Numbered from the stretch's first letter, positions 24,347 through 33,464 are shown. The stretch: DNA of 64,000 bases from Flavobacterium xinjiangense (GCF_900142885.1 NZ_FRCL01000010.1:1-64000); one strand, 5' to 3'. Notes: generated from the sequence alone by a model not told the origin. Numbers and translations: made by a program.

Positions 24347-25231
24347 TTACTTGAATTCTAATGTTGCGATAACATCAAAAGGGATTTGATGAGATGTGAA
24401 ATATTCTAACGTCCCATTTTCATTGTTTCTAATATCTGTAAATAGGCAAACTTTACAATCATCAGCCTTTAGATGGCCAGCCTTTAACTCTATAAATTCC
24501 ACAGCCTTTAAAAGATCAGTTGTGTAGAGTTGATTGATAGCGTTCCAGAATTTCATTAACGCTGTATGCAATTCATCTAAAATTGGAAATATTGAGATTT
24601 TTGATTTTTCTATTAAGTCTTTTTTTACAGGCCCCCATTCTTTATATTCAGATAATAATTTTTGACAATCAAATTCAATTTTACCTTTGCCAATGAAGGT
24701 TTCGTCTGCCTGTTTTGTTGCTGAAATTTCAATTTCATCAATTGGCAATCCACAATGCTGCGAATAATTTCTTAGCTTGCATAAAAAACGGTATGAGAAA
24801 AACTCATCAAATAAACCGTTCGTTATTTTTTTAAACATGTCAGCCTGATCAGATGTTTTTCCAAATTTTCGTTTTATTGTTGTTTCACTATGATCGATGA
24901 AAGTTCTAAATGAGCTTAAATAGTTTAAAAATAGCCTATTGAAATTTAAATGCTGTTTATAGTACTCCTCTTTGTCTCCCGTCATTGATAAGGAATTATT
25001 TAGCATGTACTTAATTGCAATCGTAACAGTTTCTGTAAATTCATTACTATTGTAAATAACAATTTCAAATAACCTTTTTCTATTCTCGAAATGATTGACT
25101 TCCCAAATAGAGGAAAGAAGCATTTCGTAATTACTTTCGGAAACGTTGTCCATTAATTTGGTAAAATATCCTTTATCAGACTGTGATATAATTCCTAATC
25201 TTATTTCTGTAGGATTTGATTGATCTAGCAT
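24347..25231 (-). CDS. HEPN-like protein with RNYSQH motif
   Basis: A 294-aa, mostly helical protein. R154-N-Y-S-Q-H159 (CKLRNYSQHCGLPI) fits the Rx4H active-site pattern of HEPN domains, preceded by a long helix (RKFGKTSDQADMFKKITN). The C-terminal 100 residues (about 195-294) are alpha/beta and of unknown type. I do not recognise a named family. Many HEPN proteins are RNases in abortive infection or toxin-antitoxin systems, but this assignment rests on one motif and helical character. It sits 58 nt downstream of the small ORF that ends the nucleotidyltransferase operon. Confidence 0.55.
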   Translation of the reverse strand: MLDQSNPTEIRLGIISQSDKGYFTKLMDNVSESNYEMLLSSIWEVNHFENRKRLFEIVIYNSNEFTETVTIAIKYMLNNSLSMTGDKEEYYKQHLNFNRLFLNYLSSFRTFIDHSETTIKRKFGKTSDQADMFKKITNGLFDEFFSYRFLCKLRNYSQHCGLPIDEIEISATKQADETFIGKGKIEFDCQKLLSEYKEWGPVKKDLIEKSKISIFPILDELHTALMKFWNAINQLYTTDLLKAVEFIELKAGHLKADDCKVCLFTDIRNNENGTLEYFTSHQIPFDVIATLEFK

Positions 25232-25289
25232 AGAGCGTTAAGAATTCAAATGATTAATCATATAATTTAAACGAAACAAATACTTAAAC

Positions 25290-25604
25290 TTACGTGTTTA
25301 GTATTCTTTTAAGTTCGTGAATTAAAGAGTTCATATCTGTTGAACTTATATTTTTGCCAATATCAAAAGTATTTTTACTATTGTCACAGAAAATTTGCAG
25401 ACTTTTGGAAATCAGTTCAAGTTTATTTACTATTTCATCCTTATTGATTATCGCAGAATTTTTCGTCCAATAAGATATAGCATCATTCGAGAGCCCATAA
25501 AGCGGTTCAGATTGCGATACATCATAATTGTTAATAATAGATAGGATTTTGCGTTCAAATAAAATCCTCTTAGCGAATCGTTTGCGTGTATTTTCAATTT
25601 TCAT
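25290..25604 (-). CDS. Small helical protein of unknown function
   Basis: A 104-aa protein with no motif I recognise. It starts basic (ENTRKRFAKRILFERKIL) and continues as alternating helices. Its start overlaps the end of the nucleotidyltransferase gene by 11 nt, so translation is probably coupled and its function tied to that gene, for instance as a regulator or partner of the MNT protein. That is inference from position only. Confidence 0.6.
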   Translation of the reverse strand: MKIENTRKRFAKRILFERKILSIINNYDVSQSEPLYGLSNDAISYWTKNSAIINKDEIVNKLELISKSLQIFCDNSKNTFDIGKNISSTDMNSLIHELKRILNT

Positions 25605-26274
25605 AAATTATTTTTTTAACTGCTGCCAGTTGTTCCAATGCCCAAGTTTCCGCCTCTTTAAATAATAGATTAAATGTCTCAATATTTAGATCTGGTTTTA
25701 CGGTGGCCCTAGTGCTAGTATATCTTGCGTGAAGCAAAAGGTCATAATTTTTAGCACTCATTAATAAATTCAATTTATAAGGAACATGAGTTTCAAATAA
25801 GTATTGATTGCAGATTACAGGCAATGCTGATATGGCAATATTTCGTATGCACACGTATAGTAATCCAGCTTCGTAAATTAAGTTTCTAGGACATGCATTT
25901 ACGGATTTTTGAATTGGCTTGAGTATCTCCAATAAAGAACTAATATCTTGCTCCGCAAATTTATAGTCCATTGGTTTACCTAACTGTTCTATAAAATCGT
26001 TTTGTGAGGTAGGTACAGACTCCTTATATAAATGCCAAGCAAATAGGTGACCCATTTCAAACAGTGTTTTTATTCTGCTTTCACTATACCAAGAAATTGA
26101 AATTTCGTTTTCAAATAGTATTTTTATTTCTCTCTCCAGTTCTGATGTAATGATCTGGCTTTTCTTTAAAACTACAAGTACATCATAATCACTGTAAGAA
26201 GTATTATCACCTCTTGCATTAGAACCAAAAACTCTAATTGAATTTACATTTTCAATATTGTGTTTTATCTCCAT
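25594..26274 (-). CDS. MNT-type nucleotidyltransferase with helical C-domain
   Basis: A 226-aa protein. The first ~90 residues are a minimal nucleotidyltransferase: G17-S18 in VFGSNARGDNTSYSDYD with metal ligands D29 and D31. The rest is helical (about 95-226) and may be a HEPN-like or substrate-binding bundle. MNT proteins often AMPylate and silence HEPN RNases; here no HEPN is directly paired within the operon, although a HEPN-like gene lies downstream. Its start overlaps the pentapeptide gene by 10 nt and its end overlaps the 104-aa gene by 11 nt. Confidence 0.75.
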   Translation of the reverse strand: MEIKHNIENVNSIRVFGSNARGDNTSYSDYDVLVVLKKSQIITSELEREIKILFENEISISWYSESRIKTLFEMGHLFAWHLYKESVPTSQNDFIEQLGKPMDYKFAEQDISSLLEILKPIQKSVNACPRNLIYEAGLLYVCIRNIAISALPVICNQYLFETHVPYKLNLLMSAKNYDLLLHARYTSTRATVKPDLNIETFNLLFKEAETWALEQLAAVKKIIYEN

Positions 26275-27083
26275 GAATATTTATTAAACATTATTCGGAT
26301 GTACAATCCTAATGACAGATATCTTGCTAATATTATTATCGCAATTGAGATATTATCCGAGATTATGTGTTGTGGTATTGCTAAAAAAACTTTTGCAGCT
26401 GCTTTATAATTCTTATAAATACTACTCAAAAAAGTAATGAAACTGCTATTTGTTGAAAAACTGAGTAAAAATGAAATAATCAAAAGCAGAAGAAAAAGAT
26501 TTACAACAATTTTCCAAGGGGTTTCCCCATGTCCCCAAATCAATTCATCAAGAATTAATTTGTAGTAATTAAACCTGCTCCTAAACCAATTTTCAAATCC
26601 GGCATATTTGTTTGAATAGTACGTTTCCTTCTTCGCTATGGCTCGCCTCCAATGTTCTTTATTTGCATCAATTTCTTCGAGTAAAAATCTTTTCGAGGCT
26701 TTTACATCACCTAATGAATTTGCATTTACTTTGTGATTTTGCAAAAGTAGAACCTTGGCGTTTGGCCATTCAGGAAGATTTTTTAAGACCTCTTTTAAGT
26801 TCACAATCGTGTACTTAAATAAGCTATAATGAAATTTACAATTCTCAAACTCAGCTTCTCTTAAATTGCTATCAAAAAACTTAGCACCAGTAAAATTACA
26901 ATTTATAAATTTTACGTTTTTAAAATACACACGTTGAAAAACACAGTAGGAGAAGTCACAATTAGTTAAAGTTTTACCATTAGAGCTAAAGTCAATAAAT
27001 TGCTGATGTTGAAAATTTGCAGTTGTGATATTATCAGTAAAAGCTGCATTTTTATTTTCTATAACTTTATATTGTGCAATCAT
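26265..27083 (-). CDS. Pentapeptide-repeat protein with C-terminal membrane helices
   Basis: A 272-aa protein from ATG 27083 (a GTG 18 nt upstream is possible). Residues ~25-95 carry pentapeptide-type repeats (CDFSYCVFQRVYFKNVKF, then CNFTGAKFFDSNLREAEF). A charged helical linker follows, then two hydrophobic segments at about 196-216 and 243-262. Pentapeptide repeats fused to membrane helices are known from putative antiviral effectors, where the membrane part could permeabilise the cell. It is first in an overlapping trio with the MNT and 104-aa genes. Function is inference. Confidence 0.7.
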   Translation of the reverse strand: MIAQYKVIENKNAAFTDNITTANFQHQQFIDFSSNGKTLTNCDFSYCVFQRVYFKNVKFINCNFTGAKFFDSNLREAEFENCKFHYSLFKYTIVNLKEVLKNLPEWPNAKVLLLQNHKVNANSLGDVKASKRFLLEEIDANKEHWRRAIAKKETYYSNKYAGFENWFRSRFNYYKLILDELIWGHGETPWKIVVNLFLLLLIISFLLSFSTNSSFITFLSSIYKNYKAAAKVFLAIPQHIISDNISIAIIILARYLSLGLYIRIMFNKYSWR

Positions 27084-27101
27084 GCGAAAAAGATTAGGCA
27101 C

Positions 27102-27833
27102 CTAATATATAATAATAGTTTTTGAAATCTTACTTTTTGGCTCTAAATAATTCAAGTTTAGTTAAATCTAACTAACGTAGTTTCTTCTTTGAAACGAAAA
27201 TCTGCATTGAATAGTTATTGAATTAAATACATATTCCTTACCTTTGTATAGTTAAAAAAAAGACTTTGAAAGTCTAGTGACCCTATTGGTGACCCTGTTT
27301 TTAAAAAATGTATTGAAAGCCCAGCATTTAGTGGGACTATTATAAAGCTTTTGGAGCCTCTTTCTCTGTTCCATAAAAAGCTTCATTTGTAATCGCGCAT
27401 TTGAGGATCAAAGGGCATCTTACTATCAATATTATAATTGAGCAAATTAAAAATTACTATAATAAATTTTTATAACTTTGCTTCAACCACTGGATTAATG
27501 TGTTCTTACAAAAATTACTACAAATTGACAAAATACGGTAATTCAATTGAAAAATAGGTAAAAGTTTATTTGTTGTTATTTCGTGATATTTTGTTCAGAT
27601 TTGTACCGTATTTGTACCTCGAGATCTGTAAACCCCAGTAAAACCAGGGCTGCTAATTTCTGCATCGGAAAATAAAATATCTTAATTTTCAAAAACCTGC
27701 ATCTCCCTTAACTGACAAAAGCATACATAAACTCAAATCTATATTATATCCTAAAGCATATAATTTACACTCTTTTTATATTCACAAATAAATAGAGCTT
27801 TGAACAGCCTAGTCATATTATAGTTTTACTAAA
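27102..27833. other. 732-bp region without a gene, with promoter and short direct repeats
   Basis: A plus-strand -7 box TACCTTTG (27239-27246) has no gene after it. A doubled GTGACCCT occurs at about 27279-27298 beside an imperfect GACTTT/AAAGTC palindrome, and a doubled TTGTACC at 27601-27607 and 27612-27618. The latter begins a ~70-bp segment that recurs beyond the HipBST genes. This looks like the edge of a mobile unit whose recombinase is missing. Confidence 0.5.
27601..27680. repeat. Left copy of diverged direct repeat flanking HipBST
   Basis: Shared landmarks with 29690-29766 in the same order and spacing: TTGTACC-type motif, then CTGTAAACCC, then TAATTTC and TGCATCGG followed by AAATAAA. 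The distance from TTGTAC to TGCATCGG is 49 bp here and 51 bp in the other copy. Could be remnant attachment sites. Confidence 0.45.
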
Positions 27834-28760
27834 CTACTTAAACATGGCTAGCCTACTTTCCAATAAATTCAAATACTTTACTTTCATTTCCGTTGACAGA
27901 AAAGAGATTTCAATTAGTTCTTTCCATTTTGGAAATACTTGTTGCATTTTTTCTAAGATTACCGACACTGTTTTATCATTGAGTTGTAATCTTTCCTTAG
28001 CATAATAGTCAATAAAATCAGCGGCGCTTAAATTGCTTTTTTTTCCTTTTAATGTCAGTGCTATTTCTTCTTCAGCATTTTTAATTGCTATAGTAGAATT
28101 TAAGAAATCATAAACAGGAGTGAGCGTTGTTTTACCATTTTTAGTAATTAAAGAAAAGTTTTTCAAATGCATATCCTCATTACCGGTAAAATAACAAAAA
28201 AGAATTCTTTTGAAAAAATCAGCTTTTTCAATAGCAGGAAACGAACAGTACTCGTCAAGTACAGGAATCAATTTTTCCATCGTAAAACGATATTTTGTGT
28301 CTCTTGCATTCCCTGTTAATTGAGCAAAATCTTCTGTTGCGAACTTACTTCCTTTACCGTAACGGTCAAAACGTTTAATGAAATAAGACAAACTACCATC
28401 TTTACCATATAGCATCCCGTGAAATGGTACTTCTAAACCAAATACTTTAGCCATTCGCATAGTTACATCTTCATTTTCTGGTAATTGTGGAAATAAATCG
28501 TTTTGTGGCTTTATGATGTAGGTTCCAAATTGGTCTACAATTTTAAATTCTTGATCCACTATTGAAATAGCAGCGCTAAGCTTTGGTTGCACACCCTGAA
28601 TGGATAGCTTTTTAGCTCTATTTGCGGCTTCCTGACGAAGTTCAACAGCTGTATAGGGTAAATCATTTAAATAAGTCAGCTTAGGAGCTATCATTCGAAG
28701 TCCTTTTTCACTGTACTTATCCATACCACACAATTCATACGTAATAGGACATCTATTCAT
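27834..28760 (-). CDS. hipT: HipT-like kinase toxin (C-terminal HipA domain)
   Basis: A 308-aa protein equivalent to only the kinase part of HipA. The start is CPITYEL with KYSEKGL, followed by the Gly-rich loop AKKLSIQGVQPKLSA, the kinase strand GTYIIKP, the catalytic region GNEDMHLKNFSLI (Asp-His-x-x-Asn type) and the metal-binding turn PVYDFLNST. In two-component HipBA this is fused to an N-terminal domain; here that domain is a separate gene (28753-29067), which overlaps its start by 8 nt. This is the arrangement of the tripartite HipBST system, where HipT phosphorylates a translation factor or tRNA synthetase. The target here is unknown. Confidence 0.87.
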   Translation of the reverse strand: MNRCPITYELCGMDKYSEKGLRMIAPKLTYLNDLPYTAVELRQEAANRAKKLSIQGVQPKLSAAISIVDQEFKIVDQFGTYIIKPQNDLFPQLPENEDVTMRMAKVFGLEVPFHGMLYGKDGSLSYFIKRFDRYGKGSKFATEDFAQLTGNARDTKYRFTMEKLIPVLDEYCSFPAIEKADFFKRILFCYFTGNEDMHLKNFSLITKNGKTTLTPVYDFLNSTIAIKNAEEEIALTLKGKKSNLSAADFIDYYAKERLQLNDKTVSVILEKMQQVFPKWKELIEISFLSTEMKVKYLNLLESRLAMFK

Positions 28761-29067
28761 CTTCCATCAATTTAACCGTTACTGCTCCTACTAAATCATT
28801 TCCCGTTGCTATCAGTTGAGAGAAATAATCTTTTTTGTCAATTTTAACAATACGTAGTAATCCCTCTAACATTACACCTTCAGGCAATAGCCCTTCAAAA
28901 AACGGTGGAAAGAATGTATAGCTATATTTTTTCTGAGTTGTAGGCATAGTCAATGAAACCGCTTCGCCGTTATAATTTTCATCATACTCAAAATAATAGT
29001 CATTTGCAGCAATTTCCGTTAAAATTCCAGCTCTTTTTCCGTGTGCAAATACAATTGCTCTTCTCAT
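28753..29067 (-). CDS. hipS: HipS-like protein (HipA N-terminal domain)
   Basis: A 104-aa protein matching the N-subdomain of HipA: AGILTEI, a strand YYFEYDENY, SLTMPTTQKKYSY and the signature FFPPFFEGLLPEG, ending in GNDLVGAVTVKL. In HipBST systems the stand-alone HipS is the actual antitoxin of HipT. It starts 2 nt after the HipB-like gene stop and its end overlaps hipT by 8 nt, so all three are co-translated. Confidence 0.85.
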   Translation of the reverse strand: MRRAIVFAHGKRAGILTEIAANDYYFEYDENYNGEAVSLTMPTTQKKYSYTFFPPFFEGLLPEGVMLEGLLRIVKIDKKDYFSQLIATGNDLVGAVTVKLMEDE

Positions 29068-29069
29068 AA

Positions 29070-29279
29070 TTATTTATTTAAAGGACTTTTGAATTCCACT
29101 TTAATATTTAGCACTCGGAGTACTGCAAAAAGATTGTTCAAACGAACTGTTTTTTTTTTTTTTTCAATATCAAAAACAGTGGTCTTGCCTACTCCTGCCA
29201 AGTCCGCTAGTTCAAGTTGTGTAAGTCCTGCTTTTTTTCGATGGTCTTTAATTAAAGCACCTAAATCAAAATCATCCAT
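29070..29279 (-). CDS. hipB: HipB-like HTH antitoxin/repressor
   Basis: A 69-aa XRE-type HTH from ATG 29279, the start being chosen because operator 1 lies just upstream. The helix-turn-helix is KAGLTQLELADLAGVGKTTV. It is followed by IEKKKKTVRL, encoded by a run of 15 A residues on the coding strand (29150-29164), which is a likely slippage site, and a short tail KVEFKSPLNK like that of HipB. It should repress the operon by binding the three sites upstream. The operon order hipB-hipS-hipT fits HipBST. Confidence 0.83.
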   Translation of the reverse strand: MDDFDLGALIKDHRKKAGLTQLELADLAGVGKTTVFDIEKKKKTVRLNNLFAVLRVLNIKVEFKSPLNK

Positions 29280-29283
29280 TATA

Positions 29284-29440
29284 TACTGTTTTAGCGGTAA
29301 AAATATACAATTTAACAACACGAACGGCTTAAATTATTGAAAACTTTACTTTTTTACTGTTATAACAGTAAAATAATTAATAGAATGTAACATAGCATAT
29401 GTTAAAAGTGATAAAAGGACTGTTTACTGTTAAGGCGGTA
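29284..29440. promoter_or_regulatory. Three evenly spaced HipB-type operators
   Basis: The 16-bp core TACTGTTATAACAGTA (29355-29370) is a perfect palindrome, extended by three matching bases on each side. Related cores are TACTGTTTTAGCGGTA (29284-29299, touching the hipB start) and TACTGTTAAGGCGGTA (29425-29440). The cores start 71 and 70 bp apart, about 6.7 helical turns. This predicts cooperative repression, perhaps with DNA looping or bending; binding is inference. Confidence 0.75.
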
Positions 29441-29689
29441 AAATTAATTAAAATATAAATGATAAATTTGTATCTGTGCTAGACTTCAATGAAAAGCAAA
29501 TTATCTTTGTATATAACAAAATTGAAGAAAAGTTGTCAAAAGCTAAGCGACTCATTCCAATATTTTTTCAATCATATAAAGAACGCTTTTTATCATAAAA
29601 ATAACGTTTAGGACGCAACAGTTTTTAAATGAATTAAAAATATAAATAGTTTTAACGAACACTAAAGATAGTTACTTAATCAAAATTCG

Positions 29690-29766
29690 TACTTCTTTTG
29701 TACACCTCTACCCTTCTAAACCCTAATAAATAAAGAGAAATTAGATATTGCATCGGCAAATAAACA
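29690..29766. repeat. Right copy of diverged direct repeat flanking HipBST
   Basis: Carries TTTTGTACACC, TTCTAAACCC, TTAGATA and TGCATCGG followed by CAAATAAA in the same order as the copy at 27601-27680, about 2.1 kb away. Possible attachment-site remnant at the boundary to core-like DNA. Confidence 0.45.
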
Positions 29767-29808
29767 TACAAATTCCAACAAATAACTGCAAACTAAAACA
29801 CAACAAAA

Positions 29809-29838
29809 CCCTTGTAAATCAAGGGCTTTGTCTTTTTA
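29809..29838 (+). terminator. Intrinsic terminator
   Basis: CCCTTG (29809-29814) pairs with CAAGGG (29820-29825) around TAAAT, followed by CTTTGTCTTTTT. No intact plus-strand gene precedes it, so it may belong to a lost gene. Confidence 0.6.
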
Positions 29839-30054
29839 ATATGTTTATTTTTTGCACAAACTTTTTAATTTTTTTGTGTTTTTTGTACCGGAAAATAATC
29901 ACTTTCCGATTGGAGCTTGCAATTCATTTAAATTCCTCATGTAAAATTGCCTATAAAATATAAACCCGAAACTAGCTTCCTTTGGTTGCTGTTCCGGGAT
30001 TTCTATTATAGGTCGCTCCTTTGCTTTTGTGGTGGTTAAATTTATAAATACTTA

Positions 30055-31946
30055 TTAATTTTTATCTAGTGGCAGAGTAACTATAAATGTACTTCCTACT
30101 CCTTCTTGACTAATCACGCTGGTTTTACCGTTATGTTTATCAAGATATTCTTTAACCAGTAGCAATCCCAAACCGGAACTTTCTTCATTATCCGTTCCTT
30201 TTCTATTTATCTTCTCTGACAGTGAGAACAAGTTTTGTATTATTTTTTCACTCATTCCGATACCATTGTCTTTTATGGAAATCTCGATGTTGTTTTCTGT
30301 CCCAACTCGCGATAAAATTTCAATACTTCCGCCAAAGGGAGTAAATTTAAATGCATTAGAAATCAAATTTCGGAAAACAGCATTAAGCATATGTTTATCA
30401 CCTGAGATTGTGGTTTCAAACAAAATATTTTTGCTAACCTTAATTGCCTTTCCTTTGAATGATTCTTCCATTGTATTTAGAATAAACGAAATTTCATCAT
30501 TAAGATTAATAGCTGCTGGATTGAATTTTATTAAGCCGTTTTGCATTTGAGACCATTCCAACAAGTTCTCCAATAATGAAAAGAGCGAATAGGCCGATTT
30601 ATTCATTTTAGAGGCAAAAATTTCTATTTCTTCAGATTTCATGGATGACAAATCGTTCATTAACAAATCAGTCAATCCAAGAAAACCAATAAAGGGAGTG
30701 CGTAAATCATGCGATATAATGGAAAAGAACTTATCTTTTTCGGCATTGATTAATTTCAGGTTTTTTTCACTTTCTTTTAATGCCTGTTGTGCAGCGATAA
30801 CATCAGTGATATCTCTGGTGTAACTCAAAACAGAAATAACATTTCCTTCCTTGTCAAATTCAGGAATCAAACTCCAATCCGTATGTGTTTCACCATCATT
30901 AATTGTAACTACTTCTTTTTGTTGTTTTCCGGTAATATAAACTTCTTCAATCTTTGCATCCCAATAGTTATAATCTGCTTCAGGAAATCCAAGTTCCTCG
31001 TGAGTTTTGCCAATAAAAACTTCTGGTTGCATTCCAAAGTAAAGCATTGTTGCCGGATTAGCATACAAATGCCTATATTCCCTATCAAAGCGCATGATAA
31101 GATCATTAGAACTTTCGGTCAATATGTGCGGTATTTATTTTCGCTTTCTAAAAGCGCTTTTTCAGCTTCAACTCGTTTAGATATGTTATTTATGATTACA
31201 CTTCGCGCTTTTTTTCCTTCATAAATTAAAGATTTTGCTGATAACTCCGCAAAAATAATCTCTCCACTTTTTGTAATATGTCTCCAAAGTTCATGGTCAG
31301 CATTATACTCCGAAATGGCTTTTATTGCACTACTCATCAATGCAGGCATATCTTCCTCAGGAGTAATATCTTTCAATGTCAGCGAAAGAAACTCTTCCTT
31401 AGTATATCCATATTGATCAATTGTTGTTTGATTTACTTCAAGAAAGGCAAGGGTTTCCAAATCAAAAATCCACATAGGATTTGGGTTAGAATAAAATATT
31501 TCTTTATAAATTTCTTTACCTGAAAGCAATTCTGTTTCTAATTGCTTTTCGATTGTTACATCCCTTGAAACAGCATATATTCTATTGTTTTTTTCGCTTA
31601 CTTTACCTTTCCACTCTAACCATTTATAGCTACCATCACTGGCACGATACCGACGAATGAAATTAATCACTTCCTGACCTTTGACCATATTGACAAATTC
31701 AAGAGACGTTTTCTCAATATCATCAGGATGTAGAAATTTCTCAAAAGGTTTTCCGACTAAATCTTCTTTAGAATAACCCAAAGTCGATTTCCAGGCAGCA
31801 TTTACTTCGATAAAAAAACCATCATTTGATATAATAGAAAAAAGATCTGCACTAGTATTAAAAAAAATACTGTGCATAACATCATCATCCTGCGGTGCTA
31901 AATTATTATTTTTATTTTCGTTAGACATTTGTGGAAGAGTCTCCAT
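30055..31946 (-). pseudogene. Multi-PAS sensor histidine kinase split by a 2-nt insertion
   Basis: Two reverse frames make one kinase. The front part (31946-31119, 275 aa) has two PAS domains (ending RDVTIEKQ and NNISKRVEAE) and stops after SENKYRTY. The rear part (from 31122, 355 aa) begins without an ATG at LTESSNDLIMRFD, a third PAS, then HisKA with H in FFSIISHDLRTPF, and HATPase (NLISNAFKFT, IKDNGIGMS, SSGLGLLLVKEYLDK). Removing two bases (TA after ACA near 31123-31126) gives KYRTLTESSNDLI, exactly the usual PAS junction. No TM segment is visible, so it would be cytoplasmic. This is either decay or a sequencing error. Confidence 0.85.
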
Positions 31947-32193
31947 AGAGACTAAATTATTAATATTGAGCTATAAATTAAGTGCAAAAATAATTAAATT
32001 AATTAAAAAAATAAAATCTGTTTACCATAATCATTTTAAAAACTTCTCGTCTAAACTGAGTCACTTGAGTACGAAAAAAATCCATTATAATTCTATTTAA
32101 ATGAATTTATTATTGGTGTGCAAGATTTTTATAACCAACAGATTTCTTTAGTTTCTTAAATACTGAATAAAGAAAAAGCGGTATCTTTATTAT

Positions 32194-33345
32194 ATGAAAA
32201 AGCATTTCAATATTATTATTGCAGGAGCCGGAGGAATTGCCGAAGCCGTAGGTTTGATATTGATGGAATGGAGCGAAGTCACCCCTTCGCTTTTTATTGG
32301 TGACAGGACCCATTCGAAAGCTAAAAAAGTAGCTAATTGGATTCAAGAAGGAACAACTAAACCTTGTTTCATTAAGGATTTTCACCTTGATGAAACAGGC
32401 CTTACGGATGAAATGACAGCAATTTTTCGCCAAGGAGATATCATTCTGGACTGTCTACCGGGAAGCCAAGCACCAAGAATTGCTCAATTTGCCAAAGATT
32501 TTAATCTGCATTACGCTAACCTTACCGAATATGTTTCCGAAACAGAAGAAATAGTAGCTTTGGCAAAAAATACCAAAACCGGTTTTTTACTTCAGACAGG
32601 TCTAGCTCCTGGCTACATAGACTTATTGGCAAACGGGCTTTTTCAACAGTTTTGTTCTGATTTTAAAGTAGCCAAAGCGGATAAACTTGAGTTTAAAGTT
32701 GGCGCGCTTACCAAACATGCTGTTGCTCCGCATTATTATGGATTTACCTGGAGTCCAGTGGGTGTTGCTACCGAATATCTCGAAGATACCATTGTGCTAA
32801 GAAACTTTATAAAAACTACCCTGCCATCCTTATCAGAAAGAAAAACGATTATTATTGACGGCATAACTTACGAAGAAGACCTTACTTCAGGTGGCGCAGC
32901 AGATTTGGCTGATGCATTATCCGGAAAGGTATGCTCGCTCGATTATAAAACCCTCCGCCATCCTGGGCATTACGATTGGGTACAGCAGCAACTTTTAAAT
33001 TTGGTAAATTTAGATAATTCCATTATCGATTTACAGCAAAAAATGGAAGCAATAATACCTCATATCGAAGACGACCAAATTATTTTATATGCCGCGGTAG
33101 AAGGAAAAGATGCGGATGGAATTTTACGCCGGCGAGAAATCTCCCAATGCATACTTCCTCAAAAAGTAGGAAAGCACCAATTAAGAGCCATACAAACCAC
33201 CACGGCTGCTCCTTTAGCGCAAGCTGCTCAGCTATTGCTCGAAAATCCTCATAGTGGTGCTATTCTGCAAAGCCACATTGACCCAATAGCATTTTTAAAC
33301 GGAAATTACATTGCCAGGGTCTACGGGAAAATGAAAACTTCATAA
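32194..33345 (+). CDS. Saccharopine dehydrogenase-family oxidoreductase
   Basis: A 383-aa protein with an N-terminal Rossmann fold (FNIIIAGAGGIAEAVGLIL, glycine motif GAGGIA) and acidic residue after the second strand (LFIGDRT). DCLPGSQAPRIAQFAKDF and FLLQTGLAPGYIDLLAN are typical of the saccharopine dehydrogenase/Lys9 superfamily, as is the C-terminal catalytic part with PVGVATEYLED and TLRHPGHYDWV. These enzymes act in lysine metabolism or related reductive steps; the exact substrate cannot be read from sequence. It stands alone on the plus strand. Confidence 0.85.
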   Translation: MKKHFNIIIAGAGGIAEAVGLILMEWSEVTPSLFIGDRTHSKAKKVANWIQEGTTKPCFIKDFHLDETGLTDEMTAIFRQGDIILDCLPGSQAPRIAQFAKDFNLHYANLTEYVSETEEIVALAKNTKTGFLLQTGLAPGYIDLLANGLFQQFCSDFKVAKADKLEFKVGALTKHAVAPHYYGFTWSPVGVATEYLEDTIVLRNFIKTTLPSLSERKTIIIDGITYEEDLTSGGAADLADALSGKVCSLDYKTLRHPGHYDWVQQQLLNLVNLDNSIIDLQQKMEAIIPHIEDDQIILYAAVEGKDADGILRRREISQCILPQKVGKHQLRAIQTTTAAPLAQAAQLLLENPHSGAILQSHIDPIAFLNGNYIARVYGKMKTS

Positions 33346-33464
33346 ACTACTAATGAGTAAATCGAAATAAATATTCAAATAAAAACTTTTAAAGAAAAAA
33401 GCGATTTGTTTTGTACTTTTGAATATTTAAAGCAGTAAATCTACAAATACATAAGTGTCAGTAA

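Larger units (their letters stand above)
29441..30054. other. Region between hipB operators and core, no intact gene
   Basis: A 48-codon plus-strand open fragment without a start codon (29452-29598, ending YKERFLS then stop) looks protein-like and may be the tail of a lost gene. The second diverged direct repeat (29690-29766) and a terminator (29809-29834) follow. A GC-containing hairpin with arms CCCGAA/TTCCGGG near 29966-30000 precedes the histidine-kinase end. I see no further gene. Confidence 0.5.

Noticed and set aside
29748..29963. 71-aa plus-strand ORF beside the kinase
   Set aside because: Starts in the repeat, spans a terminator hairpin and has random-like composition.
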